Assembly: GCA_025765595.1 (NCBI GenBank) | Contig: JAIVFH010000248.1 | Coordinates: 1 to 39,318, forward strand | Length of the DNA stretch: 39,318 nt | Direction of reading: 5' to 3' | Source: Obelidium mucronatum | Lineage: Eukaryota > Chytridiomycota > Chytridiomycetes > Chytridiales > Chytriomycetaceae | Shown here: positions 20,716 to 30,500 of the stretch, in pieces | Layout: every line of letters starts with the position of its first letter | Numbering within the stretch: the first letter of the stretch is position 1 | The notes under the pieces: generated by a model | Databases searched by the model: none | The model's input: only the letters and a program-made list of their open reading frames with translations | Told to the model about the DNA's origin: nothing | Position numbers and translations under genes: made by a program

Positions 20716-20766
<51 letters not shown>
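20716..20766 (-). repeat. A51 (T51 on +) homopolymer between two genes
   Basis: Fifty-one consecutive T on the + strand. Read on the coding (minus) strand it is A51, starting 2 nt after the GLTP stop codon (20769-20771) and ending 5 nt before the ATG of the WW-ankyrin gene. It fills almost the whole interval between them. Confidence 0.95.
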
Positions 20767-20767
<1 letters not shown>

Positions 20768-20768
20768 G

Positions 20769-21588
20769 TCAACCTCCAAATGCATCTTTGCTTATCCCAT
20801 TCCGCTCATAAAACTCGTTGAGATTATAAACACATCTTCCTAATCCATTCAACCAGTTTTGGAATTGTTGTCTACTTTTTGCATTGGTGATTCCAAGATT
20901 GTTATAAAAGTCTGCACGAGACGGACACGCCTTCATTGTCATCTAAATTTCCGTCAATTTCAAATATCACGATGACATTATAATTGGTTAGACACGACGA
21001 TATTATAGAGAATTTCTTACAGTAAACAACGGCTGCACAAAAACGCTATGATACGGCGCCAAAGTCACTTGATACGATTTCGTTAAACTGACCGACAGCT
21101 CTTCATTTGTTGGACTCTCCCAGTTCATTTTTAACCCTTGATGGGTAAAGTCGAGAGTCCTCTTGAGCCACAAGAGTCCTTCTGTTGCGGTTCTTGTTGA
21201 TTTCGATGTATTTTGATTTGATAGCTCATTTTTGACGATTGATTGAAGAGTTGTGAATCGATGAGGTAATTCTTCCTGCTTGGCACGAACTTTCTGTTGT
21301 TTGTTTGATGCCTGATTCTTCATAAGAATGAAGAATAACTCACTGCAATATTTCCAACTATGTCTGATTTAACGAAGGCAAATGCAACACCGAGGGAGTC
21401 TATTTCGATGCAAGTCAGACGTTGGAATACTTGGAGACGCAAAAACAAAATAGTGTGAAACCAAAAACTGTCGCCAACCCATCGCAAGCAGAAACAAACG
21501 AAGCAGTTTCAACACACTCGTCTTTTGTATAAGAAACATTAGAAAAACTGGCGATTCGGTCAAATATTGATGTCCCGCCGCTAATCAT
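20769..21588 (-). CDS. Glycolipid transfer protein (GLTP)
   Basis: Exons 21462-21588, 21344-21399, 21021-21293, 20769-20942; all introns 50-78 nt and in phase. The product is 209 aa, the usual length of GLTP. The glycolipid headgroup site is conserved: D-x3-N-x2-K in KSDIVGNIAKV, the Trp in GLLWLKRTLDF, and the His in APYHSVFVQPLF. The C-terminal block MTMKACPSRADFYNNLG is also typical. The first exon begins MISGGTSIFDRIASF. GLTP-fold proteins move glycosphingolipids between membranes in the cytosol. No frame break is seen. Confidence 0.93.
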
Positions 21589-21845
21589 TCTTAAAAATCA
21601 ATTTTCTCTTTATTCCAAAACATAAAACAGCTAAAAACAGAATTGAAAAAACGAAAGGAGAAAAGGCGCGGCAAATGCTGACAAAATACAAAACGGAGAA
21701 GGATGCACAAAAAAGGAGTTATAGATACTTAAAGTAGTTAAAACATTAATCACACATGCAGAGCCCGAATGTCACTTGGCGCATTCACCACCTCACTCCA
21801 TACAAAAAATACAAGGGTGGAGAAGAGGTGAGGGGGTGCCTTTTT
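21589..21845. other. Intergenic region between BTG-like and GLTP genes
   Basis: 257 bp between two minus-strand genes; it must hold the BTG-like 3' end and the GLTP promoter. A-rich tracts occur, but I see no distinct element. Confidence 0.5.
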
Positions 21846-22885
21846 CTAGGCATAGATGGGCCCGCTTCCCATTGATCCAGGCATTTTCATGACAACCTTG
21901 GATCGCTGGGGCAAACTCACATAGGCACCCCCGACAAACTGCTGCGCATTCAATTGAGGGCTATTATTTCCACTATCATACCCTGAGGACGGGCTGATGT
22001 ATCCGTTCAGGGTCGGTGGAGACTGGCTTAACTGGCCTTGACTCCACTTCATTTTAATATGCTGCTGCTGGAGTAAACGCTGTTGAATGACGCTTTGGTC
22101 TTCCCAAATTGTCAAGATTGGTGAATGGTCGCTTCCAGTTCTGTAGGCAACAGACCCTGGGTCAATCCATAGAACCAAATCCAAGGGAAGAAGTGGATGT
22201 ATCAGGGATGCGGGGATCGAGTTCTGTGCTGCAGCTTTCAAAAAGGTCTTGTCCATTGTTTTTGAGCCGTTCATGAGACATCTTCGAGCACTTCCCCGAT
22301 GCGGTGCCATTGGGTTCCACGCTGAAGAGGAGATCAGGGCATGTAGCAGTGACGTTAGAGAGGCCAGAAATTGCTTCGTTTGTGACTCATTCAGTTGCGA
22401 TTGGGGGCTGGCGAGATGGCGGGCTGTGGGAACCAAGAAGAAAAAAAAAGGAAGAGCGTCAAAAAAGAGGTGTCTCATGGAGCGACTGAGACAGGAGAGG
22501 AGGGAAAGAGATCGAATCTAGTCACAGAAACAAGTCTTTGAAGCAGAGAAACACTCAAACCACGTTGTGGTTGTAATGAAATTATCTGACTCCTCTCTTC
22601 TCCCGTGCCACTCCAGTAGACTACTTGACCCCCTGCCTGCATGCACGAACACCTCCCCCCTCACTGCCCTCCATTGTCACGGCAAACCACTCTGAGCAAA
22701 CGGCATCGCACGCAGACTGGATCTGAGTGAAGAGGATCAGGTGTCTCACCGACAAAGTCAACTGCAGCCGCCACTTCGGCCTGGCACGGCGCCCGCTGCT
22801 CGCTCTCAGAAGAGTACGATGCAGTGGTCAGGTCGCTACCGGTTGGCGACGGCGGATGGGTTTTGCTTCGAACGGTTTGTTGCAT
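21846..22885 (-). CDS. BTG/Tob antiproliferative-family protein
   Basis: Exon 1 is 22750-22885 and exon 2 is 21846-22423, with a 326-nt GT-AG intron; 237 aa. The N-terminus has a 35-residue extension, then the BTG domain: EVAAAVDFVARHLASP (first helix, split by the intron), box A-like SAWNPMAPHRGSARRCLMNG, LPLDLVLWIDPGSVAYRTG (box B; compare L-x-L-W-V-D-P-x-E-V-x-Y-R-x-G). The C-terminal part is Gln/Ser-rich and disordered. BTG/Tob proteins bind the CAF1/POP2 subunit of CCR4-NOT and promote mRNA deadenylation. An alternative start at 22478 in unspliced frame is rejected because it removes the first BTG helix. Confidence 0.88.
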
Positions 22886-23069
22886 TTTTGGAAGTTTTGA
22901 AGAATCGGAAAATTGTTTTTGTCATTTGCAGTCAAGTGAAACAAGCGACGCCTCCTTCGATTGGAACGAGTTGCGCGTGTTTTTAATTGCGCAGAAGTTG
23001 ACATTGGAGATTTGATCGTCGTTGCTCTTCGCAAAGTTTGGGTTCTATTGTTTCGTAAATACAGACACA

Positions 23070-23439
23070 ATGGATACTCGCCATTTCCACTAGTTTTACC
23101 GGAGTACTCACATCCGTTCTGGTTCTAACGTACATTTTCGCTTCATAGTGATTCACGAGTTGCCTGTTACCAAGAAGTCGCTCTCATATCAATCTTCTTA
23201 TTCTCTCTGGAAACTTTTGCTGCCTCAGTTACTACGTCTGCTAAATTTCCTGGTTTTTCGTTCGTCACATCAATGTTCAACGATGTGCCATGTTTGGTGA
23301 ATGTTTTGTATGCTGTAATTGGCCTGTTGATGAGCTCAATCTTTCTCGTGTGCAGTAATGAAATATTTGTATTTCGAGTTGTGCGGAATGATCGGTCGAT
23401 TCAGTCTGCGCGTTAGAGAGGGGCCAATGACAAGGGAAT
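23070..23439 (+). pseudogene. Decayed copy of the adjacent seven-TM gene
   Basis: From ATGGATACTCG (23080) on, the sequence follows the intact gene at 23773: GGAGT(A/G)CTCAC, TTCTGGTTCTAAC, CACGAG(T/C)TGCC, AAGTCGCTCTC. Near 23275 it jumps to the part matching 24465-24605, including TGTAATTGGCCTGTTGATGAG and AATGATCGGTCGATTCAGTC. About 420 bp of the middle (TM3-TM6) are missing, and in-frame stops are present (e.g. TAG near 23092 and TTAGAG at 23413). It is a dead tandem duplicate. Confidence 0.88.
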
Positions 23440-23772
23440 CAGCAGAAAGATTGGCTTCAACTTGAAACTTGAAGCCACGCCTTGAGTGGAATGATTCTGA
23501 AGACGGGGAAACAGCTTTGACTCTTGATACATTAAGAATGATGGATACAATCATGGAGACGTACGCATGGCAAAATGTAATTTTTCATGCGGATGTTGCG
23601 AGGAAGGCTTTTTGGTTTGATTTTTGGTTTTACAGATATTCTTTTTTTTTGCGCTCGCGAGTCAAGTGGGATTCTATACTGGTCCTCTTTTTTTGTATCT
23701 GATGACTCTAGTCATAAAGTAAAATTCGATTCAGGGAATCGTTCGCACTTCATTGTTTTAGAAAGAAAAACA
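23440..23772. other. 5' region of seven-TM gene A
   Basis: A + strand frame from 23469 gives a charged stretch (LEWNDSEDGETALTLDTLRM) that could be the remnant C-terminal tail of the decayed copy. It is not joined to the downstream gene in any supported way. The rest is A/T-rich and should contain the promoter. Confidence 0.35.
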
Positions 23773-24657
23773 ATGGAGCTCGGCCTGTCTACAAACGACT
23801 TGTTCTCTATTTACATCAGTTCTGCAGGAGTGCTCACTTCCTTTCTGGTTCTAACCTTTACGTTCCTTTTCATTGTGCTTCATGAGCTGCCTCTGGCTGG
23901 GAAGTCGCTCTCCTTCGAAAACGTCTTTACACTGATAAACGTTTTGATTCTCTCCGGAAATGTTTGCTGCCTCGGCTACAACTTTTGCTATCTCTCCAGG
24001 ACTTTCGTTCGCTGGGTCGACATCCAACGTTGCGCCGTTTCAATCTTTGCATCGTTTTTCTATGCCGCAATTGAATTCCTGTACGTGAGATATGCCTGGG
24101 CGCGCAGCAACGACATTGTTCGACGCCAGTTTAAATCCTTGTTTCCAAGCATTTTGCGTTATGTTGGTGTATTTCCGTACCTATTGGCACTGCAGTTTCT
24201 GTCTTCTGTGCTTGTCATTTTTATCAACGCTCCAGGCACCTACTACGCGTTTTACATTGCCAACGGAGGAAACGGGCTCACTGTCGTTTGCTTTGATATT
24301 CTCCTGCTTTCGTCTTTTGTGTCGTTCTTGAATTCGACTCACTTGGAAAACGAAACAACAAGAGAAGATTTCAAGATTATATCTCAATGCGGAATAATAA
24401 GCACTTTGATATGCTTTCTGATGGTCGCCACGTTCGTTGGGTCTGCGATTGTTGGTATTACGTTGGAGGATGTTTTATATTCTGTAATTGGGCTGTTGAT
24501 GAGTTTCGTGTTTCTCGTGTTTGCTGTAATGAAAATCTTTGTGTTTCATGTTGTGCAGAATGATCGGTCGATTCAGTCTGCGAGTTGGAGAGGAGCCGAT
24601 GAGAATGGCACCAGTGTGATGTCGCCAGCATCAACTAAACCACGGCATCTTGTTTGA
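23773..24657 (+). CDS. Seven-TM protein A (chytrid tandem family)
   Basis: Single exon, 294 aa from ATG 23773; the open frame extends upstream but those residues are not shared with the paralogue. Seven hydrophobic helices are seen: VLTSFLVLTFTFLFIVLH, TLINVLILSGNVCCLGYNF, VSIFASFFYAAIEFLYVRY, VGVFPYLLALQFLSSVLVIF, VVCFDILLLSSFVSFL, IISTLICFLMVATFVGSAIV, VLYSVIGLLMSFVFLVFAVM. After TM3 comes YAWARSNDIVRRQFK, placed like the DRY loop of GPCRs. No known GPCR class is recognised. Paralogue B (24929) shares WAR-x2-DIVRRQFK and the DFKIISQ-x-GIIS motif before TM6. The function is unknown; a sensory receptor is only an inference. Confidence 0.75.
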   Translation: MELGLSTNDLFSIYISSAGVLTSFLVLTFTFLFIVLHELPLAGKSLSFENVFTLINVLILSGNVCCLGYNFCYLSRTFVRWVDIQRCAVSIFASFFYAAIEFLYVRYAWARSNDIVRRQFKSLFPSILRYVGVFPYLLALQFLSSVLVIFINAPGTYYAFYIANGGNGLTVVCFDILLLSSFVSFLNSTHLENETTREDFKIISQCGIISTLICFLMVATFVGSAIVGITLEDVLYSVIGLLMSFVFLVFAVMKIFVFHVVQNDRSIQSASWRGADENGTSVMSPASTKPRHLV

Positions 24658-24928
24658 AAGAATATTTGAAGCTTGTATAATTTTGTTAAGTAAATAGATT
24701 AAATGGAGGTATGTTTTCCTTTTGCTAAATCTGTTTGTAAAAATGAAACTGTTCTCCTTGACACAGTATTGAGAACAATCTTTTTGAAGGCAGCTTCACA
24801 GGTGAAATTGATGGGATATTCGAACTCATGCACGCTTCAAGTGCCGACGAAGTGGTGCACTGTGAACAGAGTAGAAATGAATATCATTGACAATGAGAAA
24901 ATTACAAACGAATTAAGGTTTCGCGACA

Positions 24929-25861
24929 ATGAACTTTACTGTACCCTCTATGGAGCTATACGCAATCAGCACTAGCTGTTGTTCTATTCTCTTTTCTTTT
25001 TTGTTTCTTGGCTATATGATTTACTTTGTCTGTAAACATGAACTGGGGGGCCTCTCATCATTGCCCGAAAACAAAAGCGTCTTCAACCGATTCAACGTTC
25101 TGATCCTCGTCGGAAGCATGGGATCTATTGGCTACAATATAACATTGATATTCAATATCTTCACACAAGATCAGTCAGGTCGGAGCAACAACATTGCAAT
25201 CGTTAATTCAATATCCTTCATCATGACGGAATACTCGTATGTTCAATACATCTGGGCACGCGGCGGAGACATCGTAAGGCGTCAATTTAAGAAAGTATAT
25301 CGTGTAACTTCAGTTTGTATGAAAGCTGTACCCATATTGATGATTATACAATTTGGAAGTTCATTGTGTATGGTGTATTTACTGGACTTTGAGTTCCCCA
25401 AGTACTTTTATTACGCGATCCATGGATTTGATGGGCTTCTCGTTCTTTGCTTCGATATCGCGCTCCTTGCGTCGTTTGCATCATTCCTCCAAGGAACGCA
25501 TGATGACGATGTTGATGTTCGTTATGACTTTAAAATCATAAGTCAATATGGAATCATCAGCTCAACAATCTGTTTTTGTATGGTGGCTGATTTTATCGCG
25601 ACTTCTCTCGTTGACGTTCATTTGGAGAGATTGCTGTTTTCGGTACTGGGGCTTTTGTCTGGGTTTATATTTTGCACTCTGGGAATCATGAAAATCCGAG
25701 TGTTTCGGGAGATGCAGAATCAAAAAAACGCGAATCCATTGGAGAGTTTTTGTGTAAAGGAGAAACTAGAAAGTACTGGGTGGGGTGCCTCGTCAACTGG
25801 ACGAAAGCAAAGTGAAGTAACGAATTCTAGATGTGTGGGAGGACAGAGCACAGTTGTCTAG
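24929..25861 (+). CDS. Seven-TM protein B (paralogue of A)
   Basis: Single exon, 310 aa. Seven TM helices in the same order as A: CSILFSFLFLGYMIYFV, NVLILVGSMGSIGYNI, IAIVNSISFIMTEYSYVQYI, VPILMIIQFGSSLCMVYLL, LLVLCFDIALLASFASFL, IISSTICFCMVADFIATSL, LLFSVLGLLSGFIFCTLGIM. Shared motifs are WARGGDIVRRQFK after TM3 and YDFKIISQYGIIS before TM6. The C-terminal tail is Ser/Lys-rich. It lies 271 bp after A, same strand; the interval contains only short frames. Family not recognised beyond the local array. Confidence 0.75.
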   Translation: MNFTVPSMELYAISTSCCSILFSFLFLGYMIYFVCKHELGGLSSLPENKSVFNRFNVLILVGSMGSIGYNITLIFNIFTQDQSGRSNNIAIVNSISFIMTEYSYVQYIWARGGDIVRRQFKKVYRVTSVCMKAVPILMIIQFGSSLCMVYLLDFEFPKYFYYAIHGFDGLLVLCFDIALLASFASFLQGTHDDDVDVRYDFKIISQYGIISSTICFCMVADFIATSLVDVHLERLLFSVLGLLSGFIFCTLGIMKIRVFREMQNQKNANPLESFCVKEKLESTGWGASSTGRKQSEVTNSRCVGGQSTVV

Positions 25862-25974
25862 GAAATAGTTAATTTATGTGAATATTACTGGTTTGTATTT
25901 CTTAATTGCCTTGTTTGATGTCAAGACTTATGGGTTTTTGGAAATCTAAGTTTTCATCAGTAGAGATACCTCTT

Positions 25975-26242
25975 GCAGCTCAAGTCTATATAATGTATTT
26001 GGTGCTTTGCCATGCCTCATTCATTGTTCTCCTGCGTATTTTTCGGTTTATCTTCTTTCGGTGATGAAGGGGTAATAAGACAGCGTAATCAAGCTATCAT
26101 TAGGTTCTTGTTGAGTGTCATATTTTTTTTTTTGGGAATTATGATGGTTCGCGTGTTTCGGTCATGGGCTGGCTTCCTGACGCCACTCAAGATTCAGTCG
26201 CCAAGGCCCAGAGACATAGTCATTGGACATCTCGCTGAATAA
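25975..26242 (+). pseudogene. Remnant of a third seven-TM gene
   Basis: A frame from ATG 26012 ends at 26242 and encodes RFLLSVIFFFLGIMMVRVFR, matching the last TM of A and B (LGLLSGFIFCTLGIMKIRVF in B). Upstream, TATATAATGTATTTGGTGC is reminiscent of the TM4 region of B. The rest of the gene is absent. Probably a truncated third copy; a short expressed protein is unlikely. Confidence 0.6.
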
Positions 26243-26269
26243 GTAAAAGCGTGAAGATACACAATACAT

Positions 26270-28234
26270 TTATATGTAAAAAACTCCTCGAACCAGAGCG
26301 CCTATCTCAGCTGCATCCATTGTACCTCCTGTCTCAGCACAAACGACATCATTTGTCATTAATCGCAATGAAACATCTGATGTAAACGGCTCGCCTTTTT
26401 CATTTGCGATACTTGGAGAGAAGGGAAAAAGCGTTAAAAGCCTGGAAGCAGAAAAATGTTTTATGAAGTACTCACACTTTCAGAAAGGCAATCCCAAGAA
26501 TGCGTTCCTCAACCACTCCCAAAACAACTCCGCCTGCCTCCCTCACAAACAAAGTCTCCAAAAAAGCCAGCAAATCTTCCCTAACAGCCCCCCACTCGAT
26601 CCCATATCGGTTACAGATCCCATGAACACATTTCAACAATTTTTCACTAAATATCCGGCTGCGAAGGACCAATGCGTCCATGTCTACGTTTCCTTCTTTA
26701 TAAAGGACTTGGTGGAAAGAATCCATGTTGACAGAGGCAGCTCCTGTTTTGATATACTTTGTTGTTTCACTGGTGACCATGAGAGACATATGATTCCACA
26801 TTCGACCAAATAGAGACAAGTATGATGGATCAGACAGCTTTGATACTGTCTTGGTGGACGGCAGAGGCCATTGAGCAGAAGGTTCTTCGTCGTCATCGTC
26901 ATACACATCGTCACCATCTGCATTGTCAAGTGGTTGTAACGATTTCGACTTTGATGCAGGTTTTGAAGTGGATTTCAATGACTCAGACTTTTTTTTTGAA
27001 GACTTTTTCGAAACGGACAGACGTTGCTTATGAGGCTTCACATATTTGGGCACTTCTTCAAGCCATTCCAAGTTCTTCACACTGGAAGTATCGCCCGATG
27101 CAGAATGAGCATCTTCGGGTAAGGTTAGAATCGACCGTTGCGACTTTGTTTCCATGTCTGATTCTGCGTCATTCAGCCTCTGATCATCCATCGTCTCGCC
27201 CACATTCGTTTCTTTCTTTTCAGAAACGGTGTCATTGTCGGCTGCCTCTGACTTCCGCTTTTCTTCGTATTCCAACAACAAATCAGTGACGGCGCGTCCC
27301 CGTCGTGATACACGAAATCCCTCCACCATTTCTGCATCCTCGATAGAAATTGATTCAAAATTAAATGTCGGCGGTATGGGATTCGCATGCTCTTTGATTA
27401 CTAGAGCATTTGGATCAATCAATACAGCTTCAGGAACAAGGGTGGGTGGTAACGAAGGTGCCTTTGGCGCTTGAGACAATAGATCTTTGATATGAGATGC
27501 AATAAGTGCATCTTTGATTGGCTTTGTTAGAGTGGTATTGCGCGCTCCATCAATGGTAGTGCGACTGTGTTGAGGTGTGTTTAAAACCAATTATGATAGA
27601 TACAACTAGCCCTTACATTGAGGTCAATGTTTCAATATCCAAAACTTCCAAAGTCTCTAAAATAGAGTCTGGCTGTCGCATGAACCCCGGATCAATGGGA
27701 ATCTGTCTTTGGAGATACGTAGAAGCAGCCCAGCATTCTCTGGAGCAAAACTTTTTGAGGTGTGTTATATCAAAGACTTTCTTTTGCGTCAGAGATATTC
27801 GATATTGGCCTGGGATTTCCTGTTGTATTTGCATTGTGAGTGCCTGTGGATAAGCTAACAACTCTACTACCTTTAGCTCCTTTTCGCAGACTGGATAACC
27901 ACAAAGTGATATTGCAATTCTTTCTTCGATAACCGCCTCGTAATGCCTGGGTTCCAAGTATTTTGCCTGATTTGATGGTTTTACACAAGTGAGTGGCAAA
28001 CGTCCTCAACAGCAACACCAGATTCCGTACCACTAGCTCCTTCAGCTTCTCTGGCCCGATTGATCCTTCAAACAAGAACTCCTGCATGATACCAAAGACC
28101 TGATCGTCCCATTCCTTCTTCTTGTACAGCGAAGTCTTTACAGCTTCCTGACGCGGTGTTGGCTCCTTGGCTGGAGTGATTGGAGACTTTGCCTTCTTTT
28201 GTTTTTGAGGTACTTTTGAAGACGACGAATTCAT
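26270..28234 (-). CDS. RPAP2: RNA polymerase II CTD phosphatase RPAP2/RTR1
   Basis: Exons 28019-28234, 27617-27966, 26476-27564, 26270-26411; all in phase, 598 aa. The N-terminal third has the RTR1-type zinc domain: HYEAVIEERIAISLCGYPVC, YRISLTQKKVFDI and KKFCSRECWAAS (C-x4-C and C-x3-C). The middle is Lys/Ser/Asp-rich, and the C-terminal part (SLFGRMWNHMSLMVT, VREDLLAFLETLFVREAGG) matches RPAP2 C-termini. The protein removes Ser5 phosphate from the Pol II CTD and helps bring Pol II to the nucleus. The last exon (ending at 26270) adds 47 residues beyond the stop that would be read at 26472; its phase and coding look support it. Head-to-head with UTP7. Confidence 0.92.
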
Positions 28235-28304
28235 GGTTGCTTTTTAATAAATAATATTTATTTTGTTTAATTTGTTTTTCTTTCTTTTTTTTCTACAACA
28301 AAAT
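28235..28304. promoter_or_regulatory. 70-bp bidirectional promoter region RPAP2 / UTP7
   Basis: The start codons of RPAP2 (minus, 28234) and UTP7 (plus, 28305) are 70 bp apart. The interval is T-rich on the + strand with a TTTAATAAATAATATTTATTT element. Shared control of two growth-related nuclear genes is plausible but not shown. Confidence 0.6.
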
Positions 28305-30368
28305 ATGACAGAAAAGACAACCACACCCAATCGCAAAAAACAGAACAAGAAAGCGGCTGAGAAAACTGCAGAGCTATTTTCGGCACAAAAGGAAACAGTC
28401 GATAAGCTGAAACAAGTCAAGTACAACAGAGTTGAAGCAACTGGAGGCGATGCGGAAAACCCTCTCGCTGCAAAGGTGCGTCTTTACTTTGGAAGAAAAG
28501 TTGTTTGATGAAGCGAGCTGCGCAGGCGATCGAAGACAAGAAGGGGCGGACAAAGTACAGACAGCAGGAGAAAAAGTACCATGAAGTTGTTCAACGAGCA
28601 GCGCAATCGGAAGTGCTTTTGACCGAAGACGCCGGTTTTATCGAAGCTGAAGGAATGGAGAGAACATTCAAGTTTTCACAGAAACAAATCAGAGACAATG
28701 TGGATGTGAATACGCAGCAAAAGGGATTTGATCTGAATCTGAAAGAGTTTGGCCCATATTCTGTTGACTACACGCGCAACGGAAGAAATCTGCTGATTGG
28801 AGGGCGAAAGGGACATGTTGCGACGTTCGACTGGAAGACGAAGGCCATTGGCTGTGAGCTGCATCTGAAAGAAACTGTTCGAGATGTCACGTTAGTTTTC
28901 TTCTTGAAGTGCAATACAAGGCTGTTTCTGATTTCCGAGAATCATTTCATCCAGATGGCTTCATGACCAAACGATGTTTGCAGTTGCTCAGAAGCAATAC
29001 ACTTATATTTACGATCGCACTGGAATGGAAATTCACTGTCTGCGGAAATTTGTAGAAATCAATCGATTAGAGTTCCTGCCTTACCATTTCTTACTTGCTG
29101 GAGTGGTGTGTATCCTCTAAATTGTTCTCAACAAAGTCTTACAACTCCAATTCAGAGCAAAAACGGATTTTTGACTTATCAAGATACTTCAACGGGGCAA
29201 TTAGTCGCCCAACACCGAACAAAGTTCGGCGACTGTAACGCAATGGCCCAAAACCCCTTCAACGCGATCATCAACCTTGGACATGCAAACGGTAACTTTT
29301 GCCCTACACCTGTGTAAAACATACCATGCCTAACAATGGTCGTAGGCACGGTCACCATGTGGGCTCCAAACATGAATGAACCGCTTGTGAAAATGCTGGC
29401 ACACAAGGGCCCGGTCAAAGCCGTTGCGATCGATAGAGGCGGCTATTATATGGCTACCAGTGGGCTTGACGGTAAACTGAAAGTATGGGACGTGCGATCG
29501 TTCCAGCCCGTTCATGAATACTACACGCATACTCCTGCGTCAGAACTATCAATTAGTCAACTGGGATTGTTGGGAGTCGGCTTTGGTCCTAATGTTGCGG
29601 TAATATATTTTTTAACCCATTGTTGTAAAACCATGAAATCGAATTTTGACCTCCTCCTAGATTTGGAAAGACGCATTCAAGGAAAAACAAAAGGCTCCTT
29701 ACCTCACACACCTTTTACCGGGATCTACTGTCAACAGTCTTCAATTTTGCCCGTACGATGATGTTCTTGCCGTTGGCCACGCAGGTGGGATCTCCTCCAT
29801 GATTGTTCCTGGATCTGGAGAACCCAACTACGATGCATATGAAGCGAATCCATACCAAACCGGCGCGCAAGCGAAACGACGAGAAGTTTTGAGTCTCTTG
29901 GACAAGATCCAACCCGAAATGATTACCCTGAACCCTGATTTCATTGGAGGCGTAGACCGGAGCTCGAACGAGTATATCCAGGAAGAAAAGCGATTAGCCT
30001 ATGAGGTAGATGTCAAAATATAAAAGCAGAATGAAAATTACTTATCGCGTTTTTACTCACTCCGAAGGCAAACAACCCGACGGAGAAGTTCGTCCCTAAA
30101 AAGCGGGCACGAGGAAAGTCAAGCGCTCAGAGCAGGTTTATTCGAAAACAGACTAATGTTGTGGATCCACTTCGGGTACAGGCTTTATTTTTAGCATGTG
30201 AAACCCTTGCTAAATACAATATTGTGATAGGTCAAAGCTGTGGAGGAACGTCAAAAGCAAAGAGAGCAAAGAGAGCGGGAAGAGAAACGTAAGAGAAATG
30301 GCGGTGGAGATGGGGAAGAAGGGTATTCGGCTTTAGATCGGTTCACTGCAAAGAAACCGAAATGGTGA
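28305..30368 (+). CDS. UTP7: UTP7 / WDR46, U3 snoRNP small-subunit processome protein
   Basis: Eight exons: 28305-28475, 28526-28890, 28955-29105, 29156-29291, 29346-29599, 29661-30005, 30068-30175, 30231-30368; 555 aa, the usual size. Diagnostic blocks are [92 protein letters not shown] and [16 protein letters not shown], plus the NPY...Y-x2[18 protein letters not shown]-terminal signature. UTP7 is a WD40 scaffold of the 90S pre-ribosome needed for 18S rRNA maturation in the nucleolus. The first intron is placed at 28476-28525 (50 nt) in preference to a 38-nt alternative. No frame break is present. Confidence 0.95.
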
Positions 30369-30500
30369 ATTGATTTGTATTTCGTCTTTTCGCTGTGCTT
30401 CAAGGCTAGAATAAAAAAGTTTTTGGGCATTTACTGTTGACAGTTGAGGCAATTTTTAATTGTTTGAAAATATTCTGAGTCATTTTAATACCTTTCTTAT

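Noticed and set aside
20769..21588. GLTP as a processed retrogene because of the A51 tract
   Set aside because: The gene keeps three introns in phase, so it was not copied from spliced mRNA.
22741..23015. + strand ORFs near the 7TM array
   Set aside because: They overlap BTG exon 1 on the minus strand, which has a clear BTG motif and in-phase splicing.
24703..24975. 90-aa + strand ORF between the 7TM genes
   Set aside because: No hydrophobic pattern, no homologous region in the paralogue, and it overlaps the start of gene B in another frame.
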